Positions 26,807 to 35,159 of a stretch of DNA of 64,000 bases are shown here, piece by piece. The DNA comes from Mycobacterium deserti (GTDB taxonomy: Bacteria > Actinomycetota > Actinomycetes > Mycobacteriales > Mycobacteriaceae): positions 248,001 to 312,000 of the forward strand of contig NZ_JAODWD010000007.1 of assembly GCF_025345615.1 (NCBI RefSeq), read 5' to 3'. Under the pieces are notes generated by a model, which saw nothing but the letters and a program-made list of their open reading frames with translations, did not search any database and was not told the origin of the DNA. Position 1 is the stretch's first letter. Every line of letters begins with the position of its first letter. The translations under genes and the position numbers were made by a program.

Positions 26807-27138
26807 GGCGAATCCCTTCTCACCGGCGTCACACTGTCGGCACGCATGATCCGCACCGCGACCCGAACACATGGGCGATCGCGACTTGTGAGGTACCCAC
26901 CGGCGCCGTGCGTCCGTCGATGCCTCTACGGCGCGAGATTTGCAGATTCTTGACGTCGACGACATCCGACGGGCCGGCCGAGTTCGTCATTTCGCAGCGC
27001 CGCCTGCTCGAACAACGGTGCACGCCATTGGAACCCCATCGACCATCTTGTGACACGACATTGCGGCCACTGTATCCGCTGCGGTAGCTATACTACCTAA
27101 AATTATAAAGAAACAATCCCGCCGACCCACAGGATGCC
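26807..27138. other. 332-nt divergent intergenic region with motif copy F
   Basis: This region separates the SDR operon (leftwards) from the acyl-CoA dehydrogenase operon (rightwards). The right end holds motif copy F. On the minus strand there is a frame from ATG 26990 to 26829 (53 aa) ending in HVFGSRCGSCVPTV, with no convincing ribosome binding site. I do not call it a gene. The remaining sequence shows no clear structure. Confidence 0.5.
27091..27113 (+). promoter_or_regulatory. AT-rich operator motif, copy F
   Basis: TACTACCTAAAATTATAAAG followed by AAA, about 25 nt before the GTG of the acyl-CoA dehydrogenase gene. The core CCTAAAATTATAAAGA aligns with copies C and E (CTAAAATAGTAAAGA). 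The GTAGCTATACTAC segment just to the left has further dyad symmetry. Confidence 0.45.
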
Positions 27139-28296
27139 GTGGACTTCTCATACCCGCCCGAGGTCGAGCAGTTCCGCAAGGAACTGCTCGACTGGCTGTC
27201 CGCGAACCTGACCGAGGACGTGGTCTCGGCAGGCCGCACCCGCGGTCGTGAACCGCATGCCTTCGAGATCCTGCGGCAGTGGGATGCGGCCGTGGCGGAC
27301 GCGGGATGGGGTGCGGTGTCCTGGCCGCGGGAATACGGCGGTCGCGGCGCGACAGTACTGGAGCAACTCGCCTACGCTGAAGAGACGACACGGATGCGAG
27401 TTCCGGTGCCCCTCAACGTGATCGGCATCAATAACATCGCCCCGGCAATCATGCAATACGGCACCGAGGCCCAGCGGCGCGAATTTCTTCCCCGCATGGT
27501 GCGCGCCGACGACATCTGGTGCCAGGGAATGTCGGAACCCGACGCGGGCTCCGATCTCGCGTCTCTGCGTACCCGCGCGACCCGCGACGGGAATGACTTC
27601 GTCGTCAACGGCCAGAAGATCTGGACTTCGCTCGGGCACCGCGCCGACTGGTGTCAGCTCTATGTGCGCACCGAACCCGACGTGCCGAAGCACAAGGGCA
27701 TCACCTGTCTGATCGTGGACATGGCATCGCCCGGCATCGAGGTCCGCCCACTCGTCACACTCAACGGCGCAGCAGATTTCGCCGAAGTCTTCTTCAACGA
27801 CGTGCGCGTATCCGCCGACGCGGTCCTCGGTCCGTTGAACGGCGGCTGGCAGGTGGCCACCACGACACTGAGTCATGAACGGGCCGGGGCCGCGCGCCTC
27901 TATGCGCAGTTGCAACTGCAATTGCAGGATCTGGTGACCGATCTGGCCGAGCACGAAGTGCACGGCATAACCGTGCTGTCGAATCCCTCGACGCTGCGCC
28001 GCCTCGGTGAGATCGCGGTACGCATAGACTATCTCGAGTTGCTCTGCAAGCGATCCATCTCGGCGACGCTGCACGGCGGTGATGCGCTCGGCTCGGCGAG
28101 CCTCGCCAAGAGCGTGTGGGCGGAGGCGGGCCAGGACCTGGCTTCGTTGGCGTACGACCTGCTGGGCCCCGGGCAGACGACCGGCCGCTGGACGGACCAG
28201 CGGCTGTCCTCGCGTTCGCTGACCATCGCCGGCGGCACCACCCAGATCAACAAGGGCATCACCGCGGTTCGAGTGCTCGGGTTGCCCCGCCCATGA
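27139..28296 (+). CDS. Acyl-CoA dehydrogenase, subunit 1 of a pair
   Basis: A 385-residue FAD-dependent acyl-CoA dehydrogenase. Blocks seen are WGAVSWPREYGGRG, WCQGMSEPDAGSDLASLRTRA (FAD/substrate site), FVVNGQKIWTSLGHRADW and RSLTIAGGTTQINKGITAVRVLGLPR. The start is GTG 27139. It overlaps the next acyl-CoA dehydrogenase gene by 4 nt. Adjacent dehydrogenase pairs in mycobacteria form alpha2-beta2 enzymes that take steroid-like or other bulky CoA esters (for example the FadE28-FadE29 pair). It introduces an alpha,beta double bond for the crotonase or MaoC step. Confidence 0.9.
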   Translation: MDFSYPPEVEQFRKELLDWLSANLTEDVVSAGRTRGREPHAFEILRQWDAAVADAGWGAVSWPREYGGRGATVLEQLAYAEETTRMRVPVPLNVIGINNIAPAIMQYGTEAQRREFLPRMVRADDIWCQGMSEPDAGSDLASLRTRATRDGNDFVVNGQKIWTSLGHRADWCQLYVRTEPDVPKHKGITCLIVDMASPGIEVRPLVTLNGAADFAEVFFNDVRVSADAVLGPLNGGWQVATTTLSHERAGAARLYAQLQLQLQDLVTDLAEHEVHGITVLSNPSTLRRLGEIAVRIDYLELLCKRSISATLHGGDALGSASLAKSVWAEAGQDLASLAYDLLGPGQTTGRWTDQRLSSRSLTIAGGTTQINKGITAVRVLGLPRP

Positions 28297-29402
28297 ACCT
28301 CGAGCTGACAGACGAGCAGGTGGCCCTTCGCGACACCGTTCGGCACTACCTGGCCGAAAAGGCAGCTGTGGCAACGCACGTGCGGCCGATGCTTGAGGAC
28401 CCGACCGGCACCACCGACGAGGTGTGGCAGGGCTTGGCAGCCTTGGGGGCCACCGGCGTGCTCGTCGCCGAGGAATACGGCGGTGCGGGGATGACCATGG
28501 TCGAGGCCGGAGTGGTCGCCGAGGCGCTCGGCGCAGCACTCAGTCCCGGGCCCTGGCTGTCCAGCGCGGTCGCCGCCCCACGCGCGCTGGTGCATGTGGG
28601 CGCAGGTACCGACGTCACAGAACTTCTGACCGGAATCGCGGCGGGCTCGACGATCGCGACGGTCGGCCCGCTGCGCGGACCTCGGCCGGCCGCCGTGCGG
28701 ACCGGCAGGCGCTTCGTGCTGCGTGGCGAGCTCGCGGCTCTGCCGGATGCGGCCGTCGCCGATGTCCTGCTGGTGTTCGCCGACAACGCCGATGACACAG
28801 TCCTTTTCGCCGTGGATTCGTCCTCCGCCGATGTCACCGTGGTGCCGCGGCCGCACGTCGACCCGACACGCAAGTTGTTCGATGTCACGCTCGACGGGGT
28901 ATCCGCGCACCCGCTCGGCGCGGCCACGGCGGATGTGTTGACCGCAGTCGTCGACGACGTCCTGATCGCATCCGCTGCTGACGCGATCGGCGCCGCCCAC
29001 AAGGTGATGAGTCTCGCGATCGATTATGCCAAGGTGCGGCGGCAATTCGATCAACCCATCGGCAGTTTCCAGGCGGTTCAGCATCTGTGCGTCGACATGT
29101 ACGAATCGGTCGAACTCGCGCGCAGCGGCGTCATCCACGCGCTGTGGGCCGCCGACGCTGCCGAACCCGCGGAGCGTCACTTGTCGGCCGTTCGCGCCAA
29201 AGCATTCGCGGGGCGGCTGGCGTCCGTCGGTGATACCGCGATCCAGGTGTTCGGCGGGATCGGTTTCACCTGGGAACACGATGCTCACCTCTACCTCAAG
29301 CGCCTGCTGAGCTGGAGTGCGCTGCTCGGTGGAGCCGACGACTACCTCGAACAGGTCGGCGCGCAGCTCGTCGGCCAGGTCGACCGGAAGGGATTGCAAT
29401 GA
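28293..29402 (+). CDS. Acyl-CoA dehydrogenase, subunit 2 of a pair
   Basis: A 369-residue acyl-CoA dehydrogenase, more divergent than its partner. The N-terminal helices are NLELTDEQVALRDTVRHYL and the middle beta domain is shortened. The C-terminal block holds YAKVRRQFDQPIGSFQAVQH and QVFGGIGFTWEHDAHLYLKR. The start ATG 28293 overlaps the previous stop (ATGA), and its own stop overlaps the CoA-transferase start, so three genes are coupled. The two halves together would supply one complete FAD site per interface, as in the heteromeric FadE enzymes of steroid breakdown. Confidence 0.88.
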   Translation: MNLELTDEQVALRDTVRHYLAEKAAVATHVRPMLEDPTGTTDEVWQGLAALGATGVLVAEEYGGAGMTMVEAGVVAEALGAALSPGPWLSSAVAAPRALVHVGAGTDVTELLTGIAAGSTIATVGPLRGPRPAAVRTGRRFVLRGELAALPDAAVADVLLVFADNADDTVLFAVDSSSADVTVVPRPHVDPTRKLFDVTLDGVSAHPLGAATADVLTAVVDDVLIASAADAIGAAHKVMSLAIDYAKVRRQFDQPIGSFQAVQHLCVDMYESVELARSGVIHALWAADAAEPAERHLSAVRAKAFAGRLASVGDTAIQVFGGIGFTWEHDAHLYLKRLLSWSALLGGADDYLEQVGAQLVGQVDRKGLQ

Positions 29403-30619
29403 CCGGAGTTCTGAGCGGCGTCCGCGTCGTCGAACTGGCCTCGTGGACCTACGTTCCGTCGGCGGGCGCAGCGCTGGCGGACTGGGGCGCCGACGTGATC
29501 AAGGTCGAAGACGTCAAGGCGGGCGATCCCGGCCGAGCGTTGGTCATCGGGGGCTTCACCCGGCAGAACGCGAAGGCAGACGTCGACTTCATTCTGGAGA
29601 TCGGCAACCGCGGCAAACGCAGCATAGCCATGGACATAAAATCCGATATCGGCCGGGAGTACTTCGGCCGCCTACTTGCGACCGCCGATGTATTCCTGAC
29701 CAATTGGCTGCCGGGTCCGCTCGAACGCGCGCGCCTGACCGTCGACGACATCCGGTCCTTCAACCCGAACATCATCATTGCGCGGGGCACCGGAACCGGC
29801 GTCCGCGGACCCGATCGTGACAAGGGTGGGTTCGACGCCGCTACCTATCTGTCCCGTGGCGGCGTGTCGTACACGATGACCCCGTACGGCACCGACACCC
29901 CGGCCGTGCAGGGGCCCGGATTCGGTGACCTGCAGGGTGGCATCACCCTTGCCGGCGGTGTGTGCGCCGCACTCTTTCACCGCGAACGCACCGGCGAGCC
30001 GTCGGTGGTGGATTCATCGCTGCTGGCCCAGGCCATGTGGACCATCGCGCCGTCGATCTCGGTGGCCGACCTCTTCGACATTGACGGCATCCCTGGCGCG
30101 CCACCGGGTTTGGCGATCAATCCGTTGGTCAACCGGTACAAGACGCGCGACGGTAGATGGATCCAGATGGTGTTTTTGCAACCGGATCGCTTCTGGGCCG
30201 GCTTCTGTGAGCGGATCGGACTGCCGGAACTGGCCACCGACCCGCGCTTCGTCCCATCGAGCAATCTGATCGCCAACACCGAGGAGGCGTGCAGATTGGT
30301 CGGTCAACGGATCGCCGCCGAGGACCTCGCGCACTGGCACGCCGCGTTGGCCGACGAGCCCGGGGTGTGGGCTGCGCTGGCGACGCCGAAGGAGACCCTC
30401 AATGATCCGCAGGTGAAACCGAACAACTATGTGATACCCAACGTCGATGACAAGGGCGTCGAATATCAGATCGTCGCCGCCCCAGTGCAATTCAACGAGA
30501 CACCGCCGCAGGCCGCGCGTGCTCCCGAGCACGGGCAACACACGGAGGAGATCCTGCTCGAACTCGACCTCGACTGGGACGACATCTCGACGGCCAAGGA
30601 CAGCGGCGCGATTCTTTAA
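29399..30619 (+). CDS. Class III (CaiB/BaiF) CoA-transferase
   Basis: A 406-residue single-domain CaiB/BaiF protein. The N-terminal block is VRVVELASWTYVPSAGAALADWGADVIKVED. The predicted catalytic aspartate is in GGFDAATYLSRGG, unlike in the two-domain protein at 11520 where it looks lost. The pattern RGKRSIAMDI and VQGPGFGDLQGG is typical. Such enzymes move CoA from a donor thioester to the free acid without ATP. It overlaps the dehydrogenase upstream by 4 nt and is followed 10 nt later by the crotonase. Confidence 0.88.
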   Translation: MTGVLSGVRVVELASWTYVPSAGAALADWGADVIKVEDVKAGDPGRALVIGGFTRQNAKADVDFILEIGNRGKRSIAMDIKSDIGREYFGRLLATADVFLTNWLPGPLERARLTVDDIRSFNPNIIIARGTGTGVRGPDRDKGGFDAATYLSRGGVSYTMTPYGTDTPAVQGPGFGDLQGGITLAGGVCAALFHRERTGEPSVVDSSLLAQAMWTIAPSISVADLFDIDGIPGAPPGLAINPLVNRYKTRDGRWIQMVFLQPDRFWAGFCERIGLPELATDPRFVPSSNLIANTEEACRLVGQRIAAEDLAHWHAALADEPGVWAALATPKETLNDPQVKPNNYVIPNVDDKGVEYQIVAAPVQFNETPPQAARAPEHGQHTEEILLELDLDWDDISTAKDSGAIL

Positions 30620-30629
30620 GGAGTGGTTC

Positions 30630-31469
30630 ATGCTGGAGCGACGCACCCTCGAAGCGGTGATTTACGAACGTGAACCACCGATCGCGCGAATCATCCTCAA
30701 CCGCGCCGACAAGGCCAACACCAAGGATGCGCAACTGGTGCAGGAGGTTGACGCCTGCCTTCACGAGGCCGATCGCGACAAAGAGATCAAGGTGGTGATC
30801 CTCAAGGCCAACGGCAAGGGGTTCTGCGGCGGCCACGTGGCCCGGTGGGGTCCCGACGAGAACCCCTATCCGGATTTCGGGGACACGTTCGAGGATCTCT
30901 ACAAGGGCACCGCCGATCTGTTCCTCTGGCCGACGCTGTACCTGTGGGAGTTCCCGAAACCGACGATCTCGGCGATCCACGGCTACTGCATGGGCGGCGG
31001 GATATACCTGGGACTGCTGACCGATTTCTGCGTGGCTTCCGAAGACGCATACTTCCAGATGCCTCTGGCCCAGAGTCTCGGTGAACCCGGCGGACACACG
31101 ATGATCGAGCCTTGGCTGTTGATGAACTGGCATCGCACCATGGACTGGCTGTTGTTGGCGCCGACGCTGTCGGCGCAGGAGGCGCTGGAGTGGGGACTGC
31201 TCAACAAGGTGGTGCCGCGGGAGGACCTCGAGGAGACGGTCGAGGACATGGCGCGCCGGATCGGCCAGATACCGCTGACCACACTGATGGCGGTGAAGAA
31301 CAACGTCAAGCGCGCATGGGAGCTGATGGGCATGCGGGTGCACCTGCAGGTGAGCCATATCCTGACCAACATGGTGGGTGCGGCGTCCGATGTCCAGGCC
31401 CGGCGCGCCGCGCTTATCCAATCAGGGTTGACACCAAGGGATTTCGTCGAGGGCGACCCGCAGTCCTAA
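30630..31469 (+). CDS. Crotonase-fold (enoyl-CoA hydratase/isomerase-like) protein
   Basis: A 279-residue crotonase with ILKANGKGFCGGHV and ISAIHGYCMGGGIYLGLLTDFCVAS. The start ATG 30630 has TAAGGAG 6 nt upstream. As in its paralog at 22508, the usual catalytic glutamates are not evident (QMPLAQSLGEPGGH, then RTMDWLLL). The C-terminal KRAWELMGMRVHLQ is shared by both paralogs. It ends the dehydrogenase/CoA-transferase operon and overlaps the convergent KstD-like gene by 4 nt. It likely adds water to, or isomerises, the enoyl-CoA made by the dehydrogenase pair. Confidence 0.86.
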   Translation: MLERRTLEAVIYEREPPIARIILNRADKANTKDAQLVQEVDACLHEADRDKEIKVVILKANGKGFCGGHVARWGPDENPYPDFGDTFEDLYKGTADLFLWPTLYLWEFPKPTISAIHGYCMGGGIYLGLLTDFCVASEDAYFQMPLAQSLGEPGGHTMIEPWLLMNWHRTMDWLLLAPTLSAQEALEWGLLNKVVPREDLEETVEDMARRIGQIPLTTLMAVKNNVKRAWELMGMRVHLQVSHILTNMVGAASDVQARRAALIQSGLTPRDFVEGDPQS

Positions 31470-33124
31470 CTGCCCGCTGCGTGGCGCGCGGCCACGTAAC
31501 CGAAGATCATCGTGTTGGCGATGCTGCCGCCCGCACCGAGGTAGTTGCGGCCCATCACCGTCGCCGTGATGTTGCCGGTCGCGTAGAGCCCGTCGATCAC
31601 TCGGTCCTGCTCGTCGAGCACTTGGGCGTGCTCATTGGTGATCACTCCCCCGCATGTCCCCACATCGGCGGGAAACACCCGGGTCGCATAAAACGGCGCG
31701 GAATCCAAGGGTCCCACAGCGGGGTTCGGCTTGTAACCCGGGTCGCCGAGGCAGCGGTTGTAGGCCGATTGGCCGCGACCGAAGTCGGGATCCAGACCCT
31801 CGGCCGCGAATTCGTTGAACCGCGTCACTGTGTGCTCCAGCGCGTCTGCGGGTACCTCGATCTGGCGCGCGAGGTCGGCAACGGTGGCGGCCCGCTTGAC
31901 CGCACCTTGAGTGATCAATTCCTCGGAGAGGGTGCGTTTCTTCAGCGGGTTGGCGCCTGACACGTAGCGACCGACGTACCCCTCGTCGAAGATCTGCCAG
32001 CACGGCACCGCCTTGTTGGCGTACATCGCCTTGCCGACTTCGACATACGAGTTCGACTCGTTGCAGAACCGCTTGCCGGTCGCGTCGACGTAGATCGCTC
32101 CGGGTCGTTGCCGACCCGAGCCGAGCGATGCTGCACCCGGGTCGGCGATGAAAACCATGGGCAGCCACCATGCCTCGTCGAGCAGGTCGGTCTGCGCGCC
32201 GAGTGCCATCGCCGTTCGCAGCACCTCACCCGTGTCGCCGGCGTTGGCGATGGACCACTGCCCCTCGTTGGGCTGATCGCCGCTGTACTTGCGCCGCATG
32301 TCCGCGTCGCGGCTGAAGCCGCCCGCGGCGAGCAGGACGCCTTTGCGGGCCCGGATATTCATCGTCGACCCGTCGCGCCTGACCCGCACTCCGACAACGC
32401 GCCCGTCCTCGACGATGAGGTCCTCCATCGCCGCGTTCGTCCACACCGGCGGCTCGGCGCCGTCTCCGATGAGCGCTTTGAGCATCTGGCCGATCAACGA
32501 CGCCCCGTTGGTCATCAACTCGCGGCGCCGCAGTTTCGCCGCCCGGGTGCGCAAGAACACCCGCATCGCCACGGCGAACGCGCGCGGTGAGCGGTTGAAG
32601 TACTGCACTGCGCGCAACTCGTTGGTCATCACCACGAACCCGTAGTTCTTGGCCATCGAAGGCTGAACCCGGTCGCGCCAGTCCCCCAGTTCCGCCGCGT
32701 CGAACGGGATTCCCTCGACCGAGCGGCCTGCCGCGTTGCCGCCCTTGTGGTTGGGGTAGTAGTCACTCCACCCGGGGCACCTGACCAACCGGACGCCCTG
32801 TCGAACAAGGAAGTCGATCATCTCCGATCCCGCGGTGAGGAATGTCTCGCGGCGGGCAGGTGAGGAGACCACTCCGATGTCGCCGACGACGTCGTCGAAG
32901 TAGGCAAGGCCGTCTTCGTGCGAATCCGATACTCCCTCGGCACGCATCAGCGGGTTGTTCGGCAGCCAGACCATGCCGCCGGACATTCCGGTGGATCCGC
33001 CGACGAGCGCCTGCTTCTCGACCACCAGCGGCTCGATCCCCGAGTCGATCGCCGCGAGCGCGGCGACCATTCCACCCCCGCCACTGCCGGCGATGAGAAG
33101 GTCGACGGATTTGTCCCAGTTCAT
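31466..33124 (-). CDS. KstD-like FAD-dependent dehydrogenase
   Basis: A 552-residue flavoprotein. The FAD motif is LLIAGSGGGGMVAALAA (Gly13-Ser-Gly-Gly-Gly-Gly), then VVEKQALVGGSTGMSGG, and a C-terminal GNITATVMGRNYLGAGGSIANTM. The overall order is that of the 3-ketosteroid delta-1-dehydrogenase/fumarate-reductase family, including NESNSYVEVGKAMY near the active site. The ATG at 33124 overlaps the stop of the Rieske gene upstream by 4 nt. True KstD enzymes desaturate a steroid ring; other family members act on ring ketones, so the exact substrate is open. Confidence 0.83.
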   Translation of the reverse strand: MNWDKSVDLLIAGSGGGGMVAALAAIDSGIEPLVVEKQALVGGSTGMSGGMVWLPNNPLMRAEGVSDSHEDGLAYFDDVVGDIGVVSSPARRETFLTAGSEMIDFLVRQGVRLVRCPGWSDYYPNHKGGNAAGRSVEGIPFDAAELGDWRDRVQPSMAKNYGFVVMTNELRAVQYFNRSPRAFAVAMRVFLRTRAAKLRRRELMTNGASLIGQMLKALIGDGAEPPVWTNAAMEDLIVEDGRVVGVRVRRDGSTMNIRARKGVLLAAGGFSRDADMRRKYSGDQPNEGQWSIANAGDTGEVLRTAMALGAQTDLLDEAWWLPMVFIADPGAASLGSGRQRPGAIYVDATGKRFCNESNSYVEVGKAMYANKAVPCWQIFDEGYVGRYVSGANPLKKRTLSEELITQGAVKRAATVADLARQIEVPADALEHTVTRFNEFAAEGLDPDFGRGQSAYNRCLGDPGYKPNPAVGPLDSAPFYATRVFPADVGTCGGVITNEHAQVLDEQDRVIDGLYATGNITATVMGRNYLGAGGSIANTMIFGYVAARHAAGS

Positions 33125-34515
33125 CGTGCCGGCACGCTCTCGGACAGATCGAGGTTCGCCACAGGCACATCGATAGTGGTATTCGTGAGTCGAATTGCCG
33201 GGACCAGCCTCTCCTGCGGCAGGCCGGCCAGAAATCCGTCGATGACGCGTTCGAAGTTCGAGATCAATCCCTCGATCTGGGTGGACAGTCGCATGTACTC
33301 GAATCCTCTGGCGTGCAGCCCCTTCTGCTGACGCGGGAGGTTGGCAAAATCCTGGCCGGGGATCGTCGGCCAACTCGGATCGTCGGGAGCCAGCGGTTCG
33401 GGCGGGATCGGCCTGCCCGGTGAACGGTCCTCCGGATAGCGGGTCAGTGACCAGATCTCGAAGAGCGTTTCCTCAGGACCCAGCGGACGGATCCGGTACG
33501 ACGAAGCGCTGCTGTATTGCGGCAGCAGGAAGTAATGCGGGAAACAGAACCCGATGGGGTCGATCACGCCTCGACGGTCGAGGTCGTTGAGGTCGGGAAA
33601 GTCGCAGCCCCGCGCGCGATGCCATTGCGTGACACCGTCGTTCACCGCGCTACGCCATGCGGTCATCGCCTTGGCGGGATCGTCCGGCAGCGGCATGTTC
33701 TGCAGTCCTTCGGCGATGCGGACATCGTTCTCGTGCGTCATGCCGCCCATACCGGACCCGAGCGTGCGCATGAAGTACAGGCTGGCCTGCACGACGGGGT
33801 GCACCGATTCCGACTGTGGATGAAACGCCGAGGGCAACAGCTGCGGATGGGTCTGCGGTACGTGATAGCCCTCCATGAAGGCAGCGGTCGCGAGCTTCCA
33901 GTTCACCGGCAGCACACACGACTTCCACCATTCGGTGCGAAGGGCCGACACCTTCCACTCGTCGTGCTTTGCCGCGAACGGCTCGATACAGTCACGCAGG
34001 GCAGGTGCGCCGTCGTCGAGGTTGATCCACGCGCACCCGCCCCAGAGCTCGCACCTGACCGGCGCGAGCGCGAGATCGTCAGCGCTCAGGTTGGTTTCAT
34101 CGAACACGTCGGACCGCAAAACGAAAGTGCTCTTGCCGTCCAGACTCCAGCACCAACCGTGAAATGGGCAGACGAAGGTGCGCTTGGTGCCGCGTCCCTC
34201 GACGAGTTTCATGCCGCGATGCCGACAGGCGTTGTAGTAGGCGCGGACCGTGGTGTCATCGACCCGGACGACGATGATGGACTGGTCGAGGATCTCGTAT
34301 TCCACGAAATCGCCGGGTTTGGGAATTTCCTCCAAACGACAGGCCATCTGCCATACCCGGGGCCACAACATCTCGGCTTCCAACTCGTAGAAGTCCCGGT
34401 TGAAGTAGCGCTGCTTCGGGATGCGGTCGACCGCCTGCACGGCATGGGGCACCGGAAGCGGCGCCCATTCGACGGTGCTCGTTTGCCGGACCAAGCTGCC
34501 CTGCCCTTCTGCCAC
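33121..34515 (-). CDS. Rieske non-heme iron oxygenase, alpha subunit
   Basis: A 464-residue aromatic-ring-hydroxylating-type alpha subunit. Rieske ligands are Cys97-x-His99 (ACRHRG) and Cys116-x2-His119 (CPFHGW). The iron site is EGYHVPQTH with His218 and His223. It has the long C-terminal helices of the larger alpha subunits. No beta subunit follows, so it belongs to the alpha-only group. GTG 34515 is the reported start; an AAGGGCAGGG precedes an in-frame TTG seven codons later, which is an alternative. It is coupled to the KstD-like gene and divergent from a small hypothetical gene across copy G. Confidence 0.86.
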   Translation of the reverse strand: MAEGQGSLVRQTSTVEWAPLPVPHAVQAVDRIPKQRYFNRDFYELEAEMLWPRVWQMACRLEEIPKPGDFVEYEILDQSIIVVRVDDTTVRAYYNACRHRGMKLVEGRGTKRTFVCPFHGWCWSLDGKSTFVLRSDVFDETNLSADDLALAPVRCELWGGCAWINLDDGAPALRDCIEPFAAKHDEWKVSALRTEWWKSCVLPVNWKLATAAFMEGYHVPQTHPQLLPSAFHPQSESVHPVVQASLYFMRTLGSGMGGMTHENDVRIAEGLQNMPLPDDPAKAMTAWRSAVNDGVTQWHRARGCDFPDLNDLDRRGVIDPIGFCFPHYFLLPQYSSASSYRIRPLGPEETLFEIWSLTRYPEDRSPGRPIPPEPLAPDDPSWPTIPGQDFANLPRQQKGLHARGFEYMRLSTQIEGLISNFERVIDGFLAGLPQERLVPAIRLTNTTIDVPVANLDLSESVPAR

Positions 34516-34534
34516 GGCTGTCGGCGGCAGGAGG

Positions 34535-34559
34535 TTATCTTAGCAAAAATAGCAATTCT
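34535..34559. promoter_or_regulatory. AT-rich operator motif, copy G
   Basis: TTATCTTAGCAAAAATAGCA continues ATTCT. Read on the minus strand it has AGAATTGCTA and GCTAAGATAA, matching the edges of copies C and E. It lies in the divergent region upstream of the Rieske gene and the small hypothetical gene at 34590. TAGCAA-type arms are shared with copy B. Confidence 0.5.
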
Positions 34560-34589
34560 GGAGGGATACCGCTTAACTATGCTGCGCGC

Positions 34590-34838
34590 ATGGACAACTG
34601 GATCGACGACCTTGCGCGGGCGCTCGGCGAGGAACCCCTCACGGCGAGCGAAACCGCGGAACTTCTCGATGCGGCCCGCGACGTGGCCCACCGCGTGGAA
34701 CGAAAGTTCACACCGCTGTCGACCTTCATCGTCGGCCTCGCGGTCGGCAGACAAATCGCGGGCGGCGCCGCTCGGACCGACACGCTCGGTGAACTGCTCC
34801 AACGGGTTCAGGCGGCGCTTCCGCCAGAGAACACATAG
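34590..34838 (+). CDS. DUF6457-like small protein
   Basis: An 82-residue protein, all helical in appearance (WIDDLARALGEEPLTASETAELLDAARDVAHRVERK, then TPLSTFIVGLAVGRQIA). This pattern matches actinobacterial DUF6457 proteins, sometimes found near molybdenum-cofactor genes, but no such genes are seen here. No signal peptide. The ATG at 34590 lies about 30 nt after motif copy G. The upstream sequence GGAGGG is about 23 nt from the start, too far for a good ribosome site. The function is unknown. Confidence 0.7.
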   Translation: MDNWIDDLARALGEEPLTASETAELLDAARDVAHRVERKFTPLSTFIVGLAVGRQIAGGAARTDTLGELLQRVQAALPPENT

Positions 34839-34882
34839 CCGCTCTATTCACCCTGAGGTGCGGCTTCCCAACCGGAGGATGC

Positions 34883-35116
34883 TCAGACGCTGCCGAGCGG
34901 CCGACACAGGTTCGACACCGGATTCCAGTACTGCCCCGGTTCACAGTTCAACGGCACGAGCGGCGCCCGGCATGAATTGGACACCGGGTCCCACCACTGT
35001 CCGTTCTGGCAATTGAGAGGCTGCGCCGAAGCTGTCGCCGACATTCCCACAGACAAGGCCGCGATCGGAGTAAGCGCCGCCGCAACGACCACTGAGCGAC
35101 TGACTAATTTCCCCAT
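34883..35116 (-). CDS. Small secreted Cys-rich protein with duplicated motif
   Basis: A 77-residue exported protein starting at ATG 35116 (AGGAT upstream). A signal peptide covers about 1-31 (VVVAAALTPIAALSVGMSATASA). The mature part holds two near-identical units: CQNGQWWDPVSNSC and CEPGQYWNPVSNLC, each with two cysteines that could form a disulfide. The spacing between the repeats is about 8 residues. I do not recognise the family. It lies alone between the Rieske gene cluster and a P450, with both neighbours on either side of short gaps. Confidence 0.72.
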   Translation of the reverse strand: MGKLVSRSVVVAAALTPIAALSVGMSATASAQPLNCQNGQWWDPVSNSCRAPLVPLNCEPGQYWNPVSNLCRPLGSV

Positions 35117-35159
35117 ACGAATATCCTGCCCCCGCCGTCGGGATTCCAAACTCGCCGGC

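Noticed and set aside
26829-26990. Mycofactocin precursor mftA
   Set aside because: MftA ends in a Val-Tyr core after an acidic leader; this peptide ends CVPTV, is basic, and no mftB/C genes are adjacent.
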